Shown in pieces: positions 46,224 to 54,978 of a stretch of 64,000 bases of DNA. The stretch is from Actinomycetota bacterium. GTDB taxonomy: Bacteria; Actinomycetota; Geothermincolia; Geothermincolales; RBG-13-55-18. The notes under the pieces were generated by a model that saw only the letters and a program-made list of their open reading frames with translations, was not told where the DNA came from and made no database searches. Both the position numbers and the translations under genes were made by a program. Every line of letters starts with the position of its first letter. The stretch's first letter is position 1. The stretch covers positions 62,001-126,000 of the forward strand of contig JACIXB010000021.1 in NCBI GenBank assembly GCA_014360685.1, read 5' to 3'.

Positions 46224-46247
46224 GGGCGGGGGCCCCGGCCCCCGCCC
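46224..46247 (+). terminator. 10-bp GC hairpin after flagellin
   Basis: Perfect arms GGGCGGGGGC (46224-46233) and GCCCCCGCCC (46238-46247), loop CCCG. It starts 12 bp after the stop. No U-tract, so it may protect the flagellin mRNA 3' end as well as, or instead of, terminating. Confidence 0.55.
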
Positions 46248-46334
46248 CCTTCCCTCGAAACGGTAGGAAGCCGCCCCTCCCGGGCCATGCGCCCGGGGGG
46301 CGGCCCCGCCGGCCAGGGATGGAAGGTGATGGAC

Positions 46335-46748
46335 ATGGACGTCGGAAAGGTTGGAGCCGCCTACGCTTCCTTCTTCTTGGAGGGCCGGCATACCGGGAGG
46401 CCCCGGGAGGAAGGGATTCCGGATAGGGTCCGATGGGACGGACTCCGGGCGTCCGCGGAGGAGGCCGCCCTTGAAGAGCGCCTGGAGAGGCGGAGGGAGC
46501 GCGCCGAGTCCGAGGCGGTGTCGCAGAGCCTCCTCTCCCGACTGGTGCAGCGCCATCCCCGGGAGGTGAAGTTGCAGGTACACGAGGCCACCAACCGGGT
46601 GATTATCCGCATCACCGACGCCCAAACGGGGGAGACCCTAGCCGAGGTCCCCCGAGAGAACTATCTGGACATGGTGGCCAGCTTCCTGTCCCGCCTGGAC
46701 CGGCTACAGGGGGAGACCAGAGGGGTGAACCTGGACCGGGTCTTCTGA
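46335..46748 (+). CDS. flaG: FlaG family protein
   Basis: About 137 residues. The C-terminal half has the FlaG pattern VKLQVHEATNRVIIRITDAQ, then ETLAEVPRENYLDMVASFLS. The N-terminal half is charged. FlaG influences filament length in several species and typically lies between flagellin and fliD, as here. GGAAGGTG lies before ATG 46335; ATG 46329 is also possible. Confidence 0.85.
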   Translation: MDVGKVGAAYASFFLEGRHTGRPREEGIPDRVRWDGLRASAEEAALEERLERRRERAESEAVSQSLLSRLVQRHPREVKLQVHEATNRVIIRITDAQTGETLAEVPRENYLDMVASFLSRLDRLQGETRGVNLDRVF

Positions 46749-46829
46749 GGCCGGGGCGGGGAGCGGATAAAAGGCCCGGGAGAGGCGCGGGCGGAACGAA
46801 AAAAAGAATATTTCCGGGAGTGAAAGCCC

Positions 46830-49610
46830 ATGACTTATTACATGAGCTCCATAGGAGGGGTTTCAGGCCTTTTCAGCGGCGTAAACTGGAGGGAGGTCAT
46901 AGATTCCCTGCTGGCCCTGGAGAGGAAGCCGGTCACCCTCCTCCAACAGAAGCAACAGAGGCTGGGAGTCCAGATCACGGCCCTCAACGAGATAAACGCC
47001 CGCCTCTTGGAGCTCAAGACCAGGGCCTTCAACCTGTCCCTGGCCTCCACCATCAACGCCCGCAAGGTAGAGGTCTCCGGGAGCGCGCTTTCGGCCACGG
47101 CCACCGCCGAGGCCCAGCCCGGGACCTACCGGGTCACCGTCCTCTCCTTGGCCACCCCCACCGTGGCCGCCTCCTCCCTGCCCCTGGGGGAGGCGGTGGA
47201 TACCACCCTGCCCCTTTCCCAAGTCCTGCCCTCGGCGCCCCGGGCCGGGTATTTCACCGTCAACGGGACGCGGGTGTACCTGGACGCTGACACCACCCTG
47301 GCCTGGGGGGAGAACTCCGTGGTGGAGCGGGTTAACGCCTCCGGCGCCGGGGCGCGGGCGGTGCTTCTCCAAGACGCCGCCGGGCGGCTCAACCACCTCG
47401 CCCTCTACGCCGCGGGCCAGGAGCTGGTGGCGGGAAGCGCCTCGGACACCAGCGACTTCCTCTCCCTGGCCGGGTTCTTCGGGGCGGGATCCGCCTGGGT
47501 GGGGGGGGTCGCCGAGGGCTCCGTGGAGAATACGGTGGCCGGGGGCCTGTCCTCCGACGCGGTGGTTACCTTTACCTACGGGGGAATAAGCTACCAAACC
47601 GGGGCCGGGGAGGTGGGGCCGGTGGAGGAGGGGGTGACCACCTTGGCGGAACTGGCCTCCCGTCTGGAGGCGGCCATGAACCGCGCCCTGGACGGCGCGG
47701 GCAGGGTCTCGGTGGCCGTGGACGATCCCAGCGGTTCCGGCAACGGCCGCCTGGTGGTCATGGATCGTTCCGGGGGAGGGGAAGTGGCGGTGACCGGCCT
47801 CTCCGGGACGGAGACCTCCGGCCTCCAGTCCCTGTTATCCTCCGGAGGGGCGCAGACCGGAAGGGCCGCGGTGGGCCAGCTGCCCCTGGGGAGGCTCTCC
47901 ACCTCGAAATTCCTCTACCAGGCGGGGTTCGATGTCCACCTCCGGGACGGGTGGCTCTCCGGCTTCCTCTCCGCCCGGGACGACAAGGCCGGCTTCGACC
48001 TGGAGGGCACGGAGACGGTCACCTTCACCTACCGCGGGGCGAGCTACCAGACCGCCGCCCTGGAGGCCGTACAGGCCGGGGTGACCGACCTCTCCGCGGT
48101 GGCCGCAGACCTGGAGGCCAAGATGAACGCCGCCCTGGGGGAGAACGGCTCGGTCAGCGTTTCCCTCCTCCGGGACGAGGAGGGGCGGGTGCGCCTGTCG
48201 GTCACCGACCTGGTGGAAGAGGCCTCGGACTCGCGCACCCTGGAGTTCACCTCGGGCCCCGATGCGCTGGGCCTGGTCGAGTCGCTGGGCGGAAGGGCGG
48301 GGGGAGCGGTTTCCCTGAACGGGAAGGTTGTATACTACGACAAGTACGCCGATACCCTCTCTGGCCTGATCTCACGTATCAACTCGGCGGGTGCGGGGGT
48401 GCGGGCGGCCTACGACCCCTTGACCGACCGGGTCACCTTCACTTCCACCTCCACGGGGCCGCTGGCCCTGGACCTGGCCGATGCCGGGGGAAACCTCCTG
48501 GGGGCCCTGGGGGTGGAGGACGCGGGATCACAGGTCTTGGGAGAATCCGCTTCCTTCATCGTGGAGGGCTATAACGGGGATCAGCCCATATACAGCTTGT
48601 CCAACACGGTGAGCGGGATGATCCCCGGCCTCACCCTGCAGCTCAAGGAGGTCAGCGGGAAGGATTCCGGGGGCCGTTACCTCCCTACCGTGATCACCGT
48701 GGATACCGACGTGGATGCCGCGGTGAAAAACGTCAAGGATTTCGTAGAATCCTACAACCAGGCCCTGGACAAGATTTACGGGTACCTGAGATACGACGCC
48801 GAGACCGAGCAGGCCGGCCTCCTGGCCGGGATCTCCCAGGCCCGGGAGATACTCGACCGGCTGCGCTCCCTGCCCTCCTTTCTCCCGGAAGGGCTGGAGG
48901 GGAGCCCCCGGACCCTGATGGACATCGGGATATCCCTGGGCGGATTGGGAGCCTCACTGAAGGAAGTTAAGAGCGGGCGGCTGCAGGTGGACGAGGCCAA
49001 GCTCTCCACGGCCCTGCGGGAAAACCCGGAGGGGGTCCTCCGCCTGCTGGGCGCCTACACCGGACAGGTCAGCCTGCGATCGGGGGGGACGGGGAGCATC
49101 ACCTCGGCTTCCGGCCGCCCCACCGGCGAGACGCGGGCCGGCACCTACCGGATAGTATCCGACGCCCAGGGCAACCTCACCGCCTACTTCGCCCCCGCCG
49201 GCGGTACGGAGGAACTGGTGGGGACGGGGACCATCTCCGCCTACGGCACCAACGACACCCTGATACCCGGGGTCACCCTCCGGGCGGGGGCCCTGCGAGA
49301 GGGAGAGGATCGCCTGGACAAGGAGGAGAACGCCACCGGGATCCTCAAGCGCCTGGAGGACTACCTGGCGCAGGTCACCTCCAGCGGAGGGGTGCTCTTC
49401 GGGCTCACCGAATCCCTCCAAAAGACCACCCAAGACCTGGCCTCCCAGGTGGAGAGGATGGAGGAACGCATCAAGGCCCGTGAGGTCCGCCTCATCGCCC
49501 AGTTCACCACCATGGAGACTCTGCTGGCCCGCATGCAGACCCAGAGCCAGTGGCTGACCAACCAGATCCAGACCCTGAACAACAGCTGGATGAGAAGCGG
49601 CGGGTCGTAA
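46830..49610 (+). CDS. fliD: Flagellar filament cap protein FliD, enlarged with duplicated modules
   Basis: 926 residues; most FliD are 450-700. N terminus VSGLFSGVNWREVIDSLLAL and the C-terminal coiled coil (TQDLASQVERMEERIKAREV and the terminal ARMQTQSQWLTNQIQTLNNS helix) are typical. Two internal repeats, about 242-340 and 393-490, share VTFTYxGxSYQT and a following ...LxAxMNxAL stretch. A second module (NG-x-V..D...DTL..L..RIN.S.AG.RA) also occurs twice (about 142-190 and 497-550). Caps the filament and guides flagellin folding. Confidence 0.93.
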   Translation: MTYYMSSIGGVSGLFSGVNWREVIDSLLALERKPVTLLQQKQQRLGVQITALNEINARLLELKTRAFNLSLASTINARKVEVSGSALSATATAEAQPGTYRVTVLSLATPTVAASSLPLGEAVDTTLPLSQVLPSAPRAGYFTVNGTRVYLDADTTLAWGENSVVERVNASGAGARAVLLQDAAGRLNHLALYAAGQELVAGSASDTSDFLSLAGFFGAGSAWVGGVAEGSVENTVAGGLSSDAVVTFTYGGISYQTGAGEVGPVEEGVTTLAELASRLEAAMNRALDGAGRVSVAVDDPSGSGNGRLVVMDRSGGGEVAVTGLSGTETSGLQSLLSSGGAQTGRAAVGQLPLGRLSTSKFLYQAGFDVHLRDGWLSGFLSARDDKAGFDLEGTETVTFTYRGASYQTAALEAVQAGVTDLSAVAADLEAKMNAALGENGSVSVSLLRDEEGRVRLSVTDLVEEASDSRTLEFTSGPDALGLVESLGGRAGGAVSLNGKVVYYDKYADTLSGLISRINSAGAGVRAAYDPLTDRVTFTSTSTGPLALDLADAGGNLLGALGVEDAGSQVLGESASFIVEGYNGDQPIYSLSNTVSGMIPGLTLQLKEVSGKDSGGRYLPTVITVDTDVDAAVKNVKDFVESYNQALDKIYGYLRYDAETEQAGLLAGISQAREILDRLRSLPSFLPEGLEGSPRTLMDIGISLGGLGASLKEVKSGRLQVDEAKLSTALRENPEGVLRLLGAYTGQVSLRSGGTGSITSASGRPTGETRAGTYRIVSDAQGNLTAYFAPAGGTEELVGTGTISAYGTNDTLIPGVTLRAGALREGEDRLDKEENATGILKRLEDYLAQVTSSGGVLFGLTESLQKTTQDLASQVERMEERIKAREVRLIAQFTTMETLLARMQTQSQWLTNQIQTLNNSWMRSGGS

Positions 49611-49699
49611 GGGGCTTAGGGTCGGATCCCTGGGGTGATCCGGCTTCGGGGCCGGAAAAAAGTGAAAAGGGAATAAGAAAAGCGGGTAAGGGGAGAGCG

Positions 49700-50137
49700 A
49701 TGTACGACCGAAGGGTTACGGCAACGGGCAACGGGAGGGCGGCCGACGCCTACCGGGCCAGCCAGGTCCAGACGGCCACCCCTCTGGGCCTCATAGTCAT
49801 GCTCTACGACGGCGCCCTTTCCTTCCTGTCCCAGGCGGAGAAGGCCGCCCGCTCCGGGGACTGGGGAGAGGCCCAGGGCTTCATCCGGCGGTCCCAGGAC
49901 GTGGTCTACGAGCTCATGGGCTGCCTGGACATGGAGAGGGGCGGCCGCCTGGCCGTGGACCTGTTCCGGCTCTACGAGTACATGGGTTACCGGCTGGTGC
50001 AGGCCCAGATAAGGAGGGACGCGGGACCCTTGGCCGAGGTGCGCGGGCACCTCTCCTCCCTCCGGGAGGCCTGGGTGGAGGCGGAGAAGAAGATCCGCTC
50101 CGAAGCCAAAGGGGAGAGGAGGAGCGCGGTGCTTTGA
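49700..50137 (+). CDS. fliS: Flagellin chaperone FliS
   Basis: 145 residues. AADAYRASQVQTATPLGLIV and MLYDGALSFLSQAEKAARSG match the family; the helical rest binds flagellin's C terminus before export. ATG 49700 follows AAGGGGAGAGCG. Standard position after fliD. A small hairpin (CCGGC / GCCGG, 49640-49655) lies between fliD and fliS. Confidence 0.93.
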   Translation: MYDRRVTATGNGRAADAYRASQVQTATPLGLIVMLYDGALSFLSQAEKAARSGDWGEAQGFIRRSQDVVYELMGCLDMERGGRLAVDLFRLYEYMGYRLVQAQIRRDAGPLAEVRGHLSSLREAWVEAEKKIRSEAKGERRSAVL

Positions 50138-50464
50138 GGGTCGGCCATGGCGAAGTTTTCGGGGAAGCGCGGCGAGGCGAGCGGTGCCCGGATTGGGGGT
50201 CTTAAGACCTGCCGCCGCGGAAACCTCGCCGGGGCGGGATAGAAATAAGCGGGGTCGCGCCTCAGCCGAGTTCACGACCGCCTCCGCCAAGCCCTCGTGG
50301 GGCGGGGGCCGGAAAGTCCGCCGGCGGGCGGTCTTTCGAGGTGAAGGTCTACGGTCGGCGTCGGCGCGGCCCGTGGGAAGAAGGTTCGGCGGTGCCAGGA
50401 CGGAAAAGGGCGGGGGAGAACCGGCTTAAAGGAGGGGAAGGGCATCGCCCTTTAGGGGGATGCC
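50138..50464. other. Intergenic region between fliS and the chaperone-like gene
   Basis: 327 bp, no supportable gene. Its 3' end holds a strong SD-like AAAGGAGGGGAAG (50429-50440), then the 24-nt hairpin described separately. The rest is GC-rich with no clear promoter. Confidence 0.35.
50441..50464 (+). promoter_or_regulatory. Hairpin that would mask the ribosome binding site of the next gene
   Basis: GGCATC (50441-50446) pairs with GATGCC (50459-50464); inside, CCC pairs with GGG around a TTTA loop, with one G-G mismatch. The SD-like AGGGGGA lies in the 3' arm and the GTG start follows at once (50465). A second, unpaired SD-like AAAGGAGGGG lies just upstream. Confidence 0.5.
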
Positions 50465-50818
50465 GTGGCCGAGATGCGGGAATACTCTGCGGTGGTGGAG
50501 GAGCTGGAGAAGGCCTTCCAACGCGAAAAAAAGGCCATCTCCGGGTTGGACCTGGAAGAAGTTGCCAGATCGCTTTCCGGCGTGGAGGAACTCCTGGCCG
50601 AGCTCCTGGAGTCCGTCCGGCGGGCGGAGCCCCGGGAGGCAGCCAAGGTGCTCGGGTGGGCGGCCCACCGGCGGGAGGAGAACGCCTCCCTGCTCAGGGC
50701 CAAGTTGGAGGAGACCGGCGCGGAGGTCTCCAGGCTGAGGAAGGGCAGGAAGGCGGCGGCGGCCTACGCGCCCCCCGGAGCGGACGGTAAGGGTTGGGCG
50801 GTGGATCGGGATGCCTGA
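50465..50818 (+). CDS. Helical FliT/FlgN-like protein of the filament operon
   Basis: 117 residues, almost entirely helical: REYSAVVEELEKAFQREKKA, then LSGVEELLAELLESVRRAEP. Short helical proteins at this position (after fliS) are often FliT-type or FlgN-type export chaperones; no diagnostic motif is visible, so this is inference. GTG start with the SD inside a hairpin; ATG 50474 is an alternative. Confidence 0.6.
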   Translation: MAEMREYSAVVEELEKAFQREKKAISGLDLEEVARSLSGVEELLAELLESVRRAEPREAAKVLGWAAHRREENASLLRAKLEETGAEVSRLRKGRKAAAAYAPPGADGKGWAVDRDA

Positions 50819-50934
50819 GGGGCGTGGGGGTAAAAAGCCGAAAAACCGGCGCACCCGGGCCATCATGGAAATAATTGGTAAGTAAAAAATTTCGCCCCCT
50901 TCGAGGGACGGAAGGGAATCCGCGGAAGGTTCAG

Positions 50935-50972
50935 GGAAGGACAGCCCCGGGGTTGTCCTTCCTTCGTTTGCG
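50935..50972 (+). terminator. Probable terminator of the fliD-fliS unit
   Basis: Arms GGAAGGACA (50935-50943) and TGTCCTTCC (50954-50962) with CCCC/GGGG able to extend the stem inward, followed by TTCGTTTG. The T-run is imperfect but the stem is long. Separates the filament genes from the HDOD-flgB operon. Confidence 0.6.
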
Positions 50973-51033
50973 GCGAGGACGCCCTCGGGGCGGCGGTATT
51001 CGGGCGGCGAAAGGGACAGGCCGAGGTTGCGCG

Positions 51034-52050
51034 ATGCGGGCGGCGTTTTCTTGGGAAAAGGAGGCGGCGGTGGAGGAACTGGAAGTTCTCATGGAGCGCA
51101 TACGGGAGCGCATCGAGAAGATGCCGGCCATGAACGCCGTGGCCCTGGAACTCCTGCGCGTGACCTCCGGCGACGGTTATTCCTTCCAGGAGGTGGCGGA
51201 CATCCTGGCTTCCGACGCCTCCCTGGCCGCCCGGGTCCTGAGGCTGGCCAATTCCGCCTACTACGGACTGCCGCGCCGGGTGGAATCGCTGGGCATGGCC
51301 GTGTCCATGATCGGAGTGCGCGCCCTGCGCCGCATGGTGATGAATATAACCACCTACGACCTTTTAAAGGTCAACCTCCTCGGCTACGGGCTGGAGGAGG
51401 GCGGCCTCTGGGCCCATTCCCTGGCCGCCTCCCTAGCCGCGGCGGAGCTCTGCGACCTCATCGCCTATCCCCACCAGGAGGAGATGCGCCTGGTGGGCCT
51501 CCTGCATGACGTGGGCAAGGTCATACTATCCCCCTTCCTCGAGGAGGCGGTGGAGGACCGGGAGGTGCTCATGGCCGGGGGAAGAACGGGGCTGAAGCTG
51601 GAGTCGGAGCTTTTGGGAATCAACCACGCCGAGGTGGGCGCCCTGATAGCCGACCGGTGGAACCTCTCCCCGCGCTTCGAGGAGATACTCAGGTGTCACC
51701 ACGCGCCCGAGGAATCGGCCAACCTGCCGCGGGGAACGGCCATCGTCAACCTGGCGGACTCCATGGTCCGCGAGCTGATCAGGAGCGAGGAGCCCTTCAA
51801 GGCGGTCATGGGGCTGGACCGCGCCGCCCTGCGCATCCTCCACCTAACCGAGGCCGACCTCCTGCCCCACCTGGTGAGCATCAACTCCCGCATCCTGGAG
51901 GAGATCAGGCAGTGGACGGGAGAGGTATTGGAGGAGGACGGCGCTGGGGAGGCGCCCGGGGGGGCGGAGTACCGGGACGAGTGGGAACCGCTGGGGTGGG
52001 AGGAAGGCGACCTGCGCCCGGGGAAAGGAGAGGGTAACCGTGTCCTATGA
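51034..52050 (+). CDS. HDOD domain protein
   Basis: 338 residues. A helical N terminus, then HDOD: MPAMNAVALELLRVTSGDGY, ILASDASLAARVLRLANSAY, YYGLPRRVESLGMAVSMIGV, and the HD-like LVGLLHDVGKVILSPFLEEA. HDOD proteins are signalling scaffolds, sometimes tied to motility and c-di-GMP. Its end overlaps the flgB start by 11 nt, so it is translationally linked to the basal-body operon. GAGG lies 8 nt before the ATG; earlier in-frame codons add a basic tail without an SD. Confidence 0.85.
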   Translation: MRAAFSWEKEAAVEELEVLMERIRERIEKMPAMNAVALELLRVTSGDGYSFQEVADILASDASLAARVLRLANSAYYGLPRRVESLGMAVSMIGVRALRRMVMNITTYDLLKVNLLGYGLEEGGLWAHSLAASLAAAELCDLIAYPHQEEMRLVGLLHDVGKVILSPFLEEAVEDREVLMAGGRTGLKLESELLGINHAEVGALIADRWNLSPRFEEILRCHHAPEESANLPRGTAIVNLADSMVRELIRSEEPFKAVMGLDRAALRILHLTEADLLPHLVSINSRILEEIRQWTGEVLEEDGAGEAPGGAEYRDEWEPLGWEEGDLRPGKGEGNRVL

Positions 52051-52414
52051 GATCTTCAGCGACCGCGTGTTCCTGCTCCTGGGAAAGGCCATGGACGCCT
52101 ATTCCCTGCGCCACAGGGTGGCGGCGGACAACATCGCCAACGCCAATACCCCGGGGTTCAAGCGTTCCTACGTCCCCTTCGAGTCTCAGCTGAGGGAGCT
52201 TTTGGATGAGGGGGATGAGGAGGGCATCGCCGGCCTGGAACCGCAGGTCCGGGTGGACGACATGACCCAGGCCCGGGAGGACGGGAACAACGTGGACATG
52301 GAGCAGGAGATGGCGGAGATGGTGAAGAACAGCCTCCGCTACTCCGCCGCCGGATCCATCCTGCGTACCAGGGTCTCCATGTACCGCTACGTGATATCGG
52401 AGGGCAAGCGATGA
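52040..52414 (+). CDS. flgB: Flagellar basal-body proximal rod protein FlgB
   Basis: 124 residues. LRHRVAADNIANANTPGFKR is the rod signature; the C terminus GNNVDMEQEMAEMVKNSLRY, then SAAGSILRTRVSMYR is FlgB-like. GTG start inside the end of the HDOD gene, behind GGGGAAAGGAGAGGG. First basal-body gene of the long flgB-to-flbD operon. Confidence 0.93.
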   Translation: MSYEIFSDRVFLLLGKAMDAYSLRHRVAADNIANANTPGFKRSYVPFESQLRELLDEGDEEGIAGLEPQVRVDDMTQAREDGNNVDMEQEMAEMVKNSLRYSAAGSILRTRVSMYRYVISEGKR

Positions 52415-52481
52415 GCGGGTCTTCGCCGTGCGGGCGGGGAAGACGGATTTTAAGCGCCTGGTCACTTGAGGGGGGAGGGCA

Positions 52482-52901
52482 ATGGGTCTCTTCGACGCCT
52501 TGAACATCAGCGCCTCGGGCATGACCGCCCACCGGCTGTGGATGGACGTCATCGCCTCCAACATCGCCAACTCCGAGACCACCCGCACTCCCGAGGGCGG
52601 ACCCTACCGCCGCAGGGAGGTCATCTTCTCCGCCCTCCGTGAAGGAGGGGAGGGGTCGGGACCACAAGCCGGACGGGGAGTGGAGGTGGTGGGCGTGGTG
52701 GAGGACCAGGACCCGCCCCGCCTGGTTTACGAGCCCGGGCATCCCGACGCGCGGGAGGACGGTTACGTGGAGATGCCCAACATAAGCCCGGTCACGGAGA
52801 TGGTGGACCTGGTGGTGGCCTCCCGGGCTTACGAGGCCAACGCCACCGCCCTGGAGGCGGCCAAGTCCATGTTCACCCGGGCCCTGGACATCCTGAGGTG
52901 A
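52482..52901 (+). CDS. flgC: Flagellar basal-body rod protein FlgC
   Basis: 139 residues. LNISASGMTAHRLWMDVIAS, NIANSETTRTPEGGPYRRRE and the C-terminal DGYVEMPNISPVTEMVDLVV, then RAYEANATALEAAKSM. Proximal rod subunit. GAGGGGGGAGGG before the ATG. Confidence 0.95.
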   Translation: MGLFDALNISASGMTAHRLWMDVIASNIANSETTRTPEGGPYRRREVIFSALREGGEGSGPQAGRGVEVVGVVEDQDPPRLVYEPGHPDAREDGYVEMPNISPVTEMVDLVVASRAYEANATALEAAKSMFTRALDILR

Positions 52902-52963
52902 GAACGCGCTTGGAGTCAGGCGCTTAAGGGCAGCAAGGCCGTGGCTCAAGGGGAGGTGAAGGG

Positions 52964-53287
52964 ATGAAGATCAGCCCTTACGGGACCTACCCCTACCGGG
53001 TGCAGGGGAACGGAGGAGTCGCCGACGGCTCGCGGACCGGGAAGGCCTCCGGCGCCTCGCGTGAGGGCGTGGACTTCGCCCGGGGGCTGGGGAAGGCCCT
53101 GGACCGGCTGAACCAGGTCCAGAACCAGGCCGACGACATGGTGGCCAAGCTGGTCACCGGGCAGGCCGAGGACATCCACAGCGTCATCCTGGCCGTGGAG
53201 AAGGCCAACCTATCCCTCCAGATGGCGGTGCAGGTGCGCAACAAGGTGCTGGAAGCCTACCAGGAGATCATGCACATGCAGGTCTGA
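52964..53287 (+). CDS. fliE: Flagellar MS-ring/rod adapter FliE
   Basis: 107 residues. The C-terminal half has DDMVAKLVTGQAEDIHSVIL and AVEKANLSLQMAVQVRNKVL, then EAYQEIMHMQV, the FliE pattern. Joins the MS ring to the rod. AAGGGGAGGTGAAGGG precedes the ATG. Confidence 0.95.
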   Translation: MKISPYGTYPYRVQGNGGVADGSRTGKASGASREGVDFARGLGKALDRLNQVQNQADDMVAKLVTGQAEDIHSVILAVEKANLSLQMAVQVRNKVLEAYQEIMHMQV

Positions 53288-53362
53288 GCCCCGCCTCCCG
53301 GGGGATGGGCGGCGGGTCCCCGGTCACGGGGAAGGGTGGCGAAATGAGGTGAGGTCCTGAAG

Positions 53363-54889
53363 ATGCAGGGGCTTTTGGACTGGATACGCCGCATATCCGG
53401 CCGCTACACCACGGCCCAGAAAGTGGGGGCGCTCCTGGTGGCCGTGATCCTGGTGCTGGGGCTGGTGATGGCCGCGCGCTGGGCCGCTCGTCCCCGCTAC
53501 CGGGTGCTTTTCTCCGGGCTGGAGGGCCAGGAGGTCTCCAAGGTGCTGGCCAAGCTGGACGAGCAGAAGGTGGATTACCGCGTGGAGGGCTCGGCCATCC
53601 TGGTCCCCCAGGACAAGGTGGACAAGCTCCGCCTGGAGCTCTCCATGGAGGGCATCCCCTCCGGGGGGAAGGTGGGCTACGAGGTCTTCGACTCCACAGG
53701 CTTCGGGGCCAGCGAGTTCAGCCAGAAGGTGAACTACCAGCGGGCCCTGGAGGGCGAGCTCTCGCGCACCATCTCCTCCCTGGAGCAGGTGGAAGCCGCG
53801 GACGTGCACATCGTCCTCCCCGAGGAGGGAATATTTTCCAGTGGGGACCGCAAGGCCACGGCCTCCGTCCTGGTGAAGTTGAAGCCGGGGCAGAAGCTGG
53901 GTTCCGGGCAGGTGGAGGGCGTCCGCAACCTGGTGGCCGGGGCGGTGCTGGGCCTCAGCTCCGAGGACGTGGCCGTGGTGGACGAGTCCGGCAACACCCT
54001 CACCGGGGGCGAGTCCTCCATGGCCCAGGCGGCCACCCAGCTGGAGGCCCTGCAGGCTTACCGGGCCTATTTCGAGTCCTCCCTGCAGGAAGTGGTGGAC
54101 CGCGTGGTGGGGAAGGGAAAGGGGATCGTCAAGGCCCACGTCTCCGTGGACTTCTCCCAGAGCGTTACCCAGCAGGAGAGCTACAAGCCCCCCACGGAAG
54201 GCGGCCTGCCCAGCAGCCAGCAGACCTTCGAGGAGGTCTACAACAACGGTTCCGCGGGGGCGGCCGGGGTCCCCGGAACCGGGTCCAACATACCCGATTA
54301 CCAGTCCATCACCCAGGGAGGCTCGGGCGCCGCCTACCAGAAACGGGAGACCAAGACGGAATTCGAGAACAACCGGGAGGTAACCGAGAAGACCAGCCCC
54401 CCGGGAAAGATCACCGGCGTCAGCCTGGCCGTGCTGGTGGACCAGGAGGTGGAGCCCACCACGGTGTCCGCCCTGGAGGACGCCCTGGCGGCGGCGGCGG
54501 GCATCGACCCGGGAAGGGGGGACGTCATCGCCGTCCAGCAGGTCCCCTTCGACACCTCTTACCAGGAGGAGGCCAAGGCCGTCCTGGCCAAGGCCGAGGG
54601 AGGGAGGCGGATCATGGAATGGGCCCGCGTCGGGGCGCTGGCCCTCCTAGCGGTGCTCGCTGCCTTGTTCCTGGTGCGCAAGCTGAAGCGGGTCAAAAAG
54701 CGCCTGGCCGAGCTGCCCCTGGCGGAGCTGACCGCCGCCCAGGCCCTGGAGGAGGCGGTGGAGAAGGCCAGGCCCATGCTCACCGGGGCGGCGAAGAGCC
54801 CCGTCCTGGCCTCCATCGAGATGTTCGCCAACCAGAGGCCGGACGAGGTGGCCAAGGTGCTACGGGCCATGCTCAAGGAGCGGTCTTGA
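53363..54889 (+). CDS. fliF: Flagellar MS-ring protein FliF
   Basis: 508 residues. TM1 (about 23-40), ring-building motifs with YRVLFSGLEGQEVSKVLAKL and the GGKVGYEVFDSTGFGASEFS segment, a long periplasmic-side domain, TM2 (about 417-440), and a C-terminal FliG-binding tail (PVLASIEMFANQRPDEVAKV). Scaffold on which rod, C ring and export gate are built. ATG 53363 after GAGGTGAGG. Confidence 0.96.
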   Translation: MQGLLDWIRRISGRYTTAQKVGALLVAVILVLGLVMAARWAARPRYRVLFSGLEGQEVSKVLAKLDEQKVDYRVEGSAILVPQDKVDKLRLELSMEGIPSGGKVGYEVFDSTGFGASEFSQKVNYQRALEGELSRTISSLEQVEAADVHIVLPEEGIFSSGDRKATASVLVKLKPGQKLGSGQVEGVRNLVAGAVLGLSSEDVAVVDESGNTLTGGESSMAQAATQLEALQAYRAYFESSLQEVVDRVVGKGKGIVKAHVSVDFSQSVTQQESYKPPTEGGLPSSQQTFEEVYNNGSAGAAGVPGTGSNIPDYQSITQGGSGAAYQKRETKTEFENNREVTEKTSPPGKITGVSLAVLVDQEVEPTTVSALEDALAAAAGIDPGRGDVIAVQQVPFDTSYQEEAKAVLAKAEGGRRIMEWARVGALALLAVLAALFLVRKLKRVKKRLAELPLAELTAAQALEEAVEKARPMLTGAAKSPVLASIEMFANQRPDEVAKVLRAMLKERS

Positions 54890-54978
54890 ACGGCCCCCGC
54901 AATGGGAACCACGGGTAAAGAGGAGGGGAGAGAAAGAGCTTGGCCGAGTTGGATGGTTCGATGGGGAGGGATGCCTGA

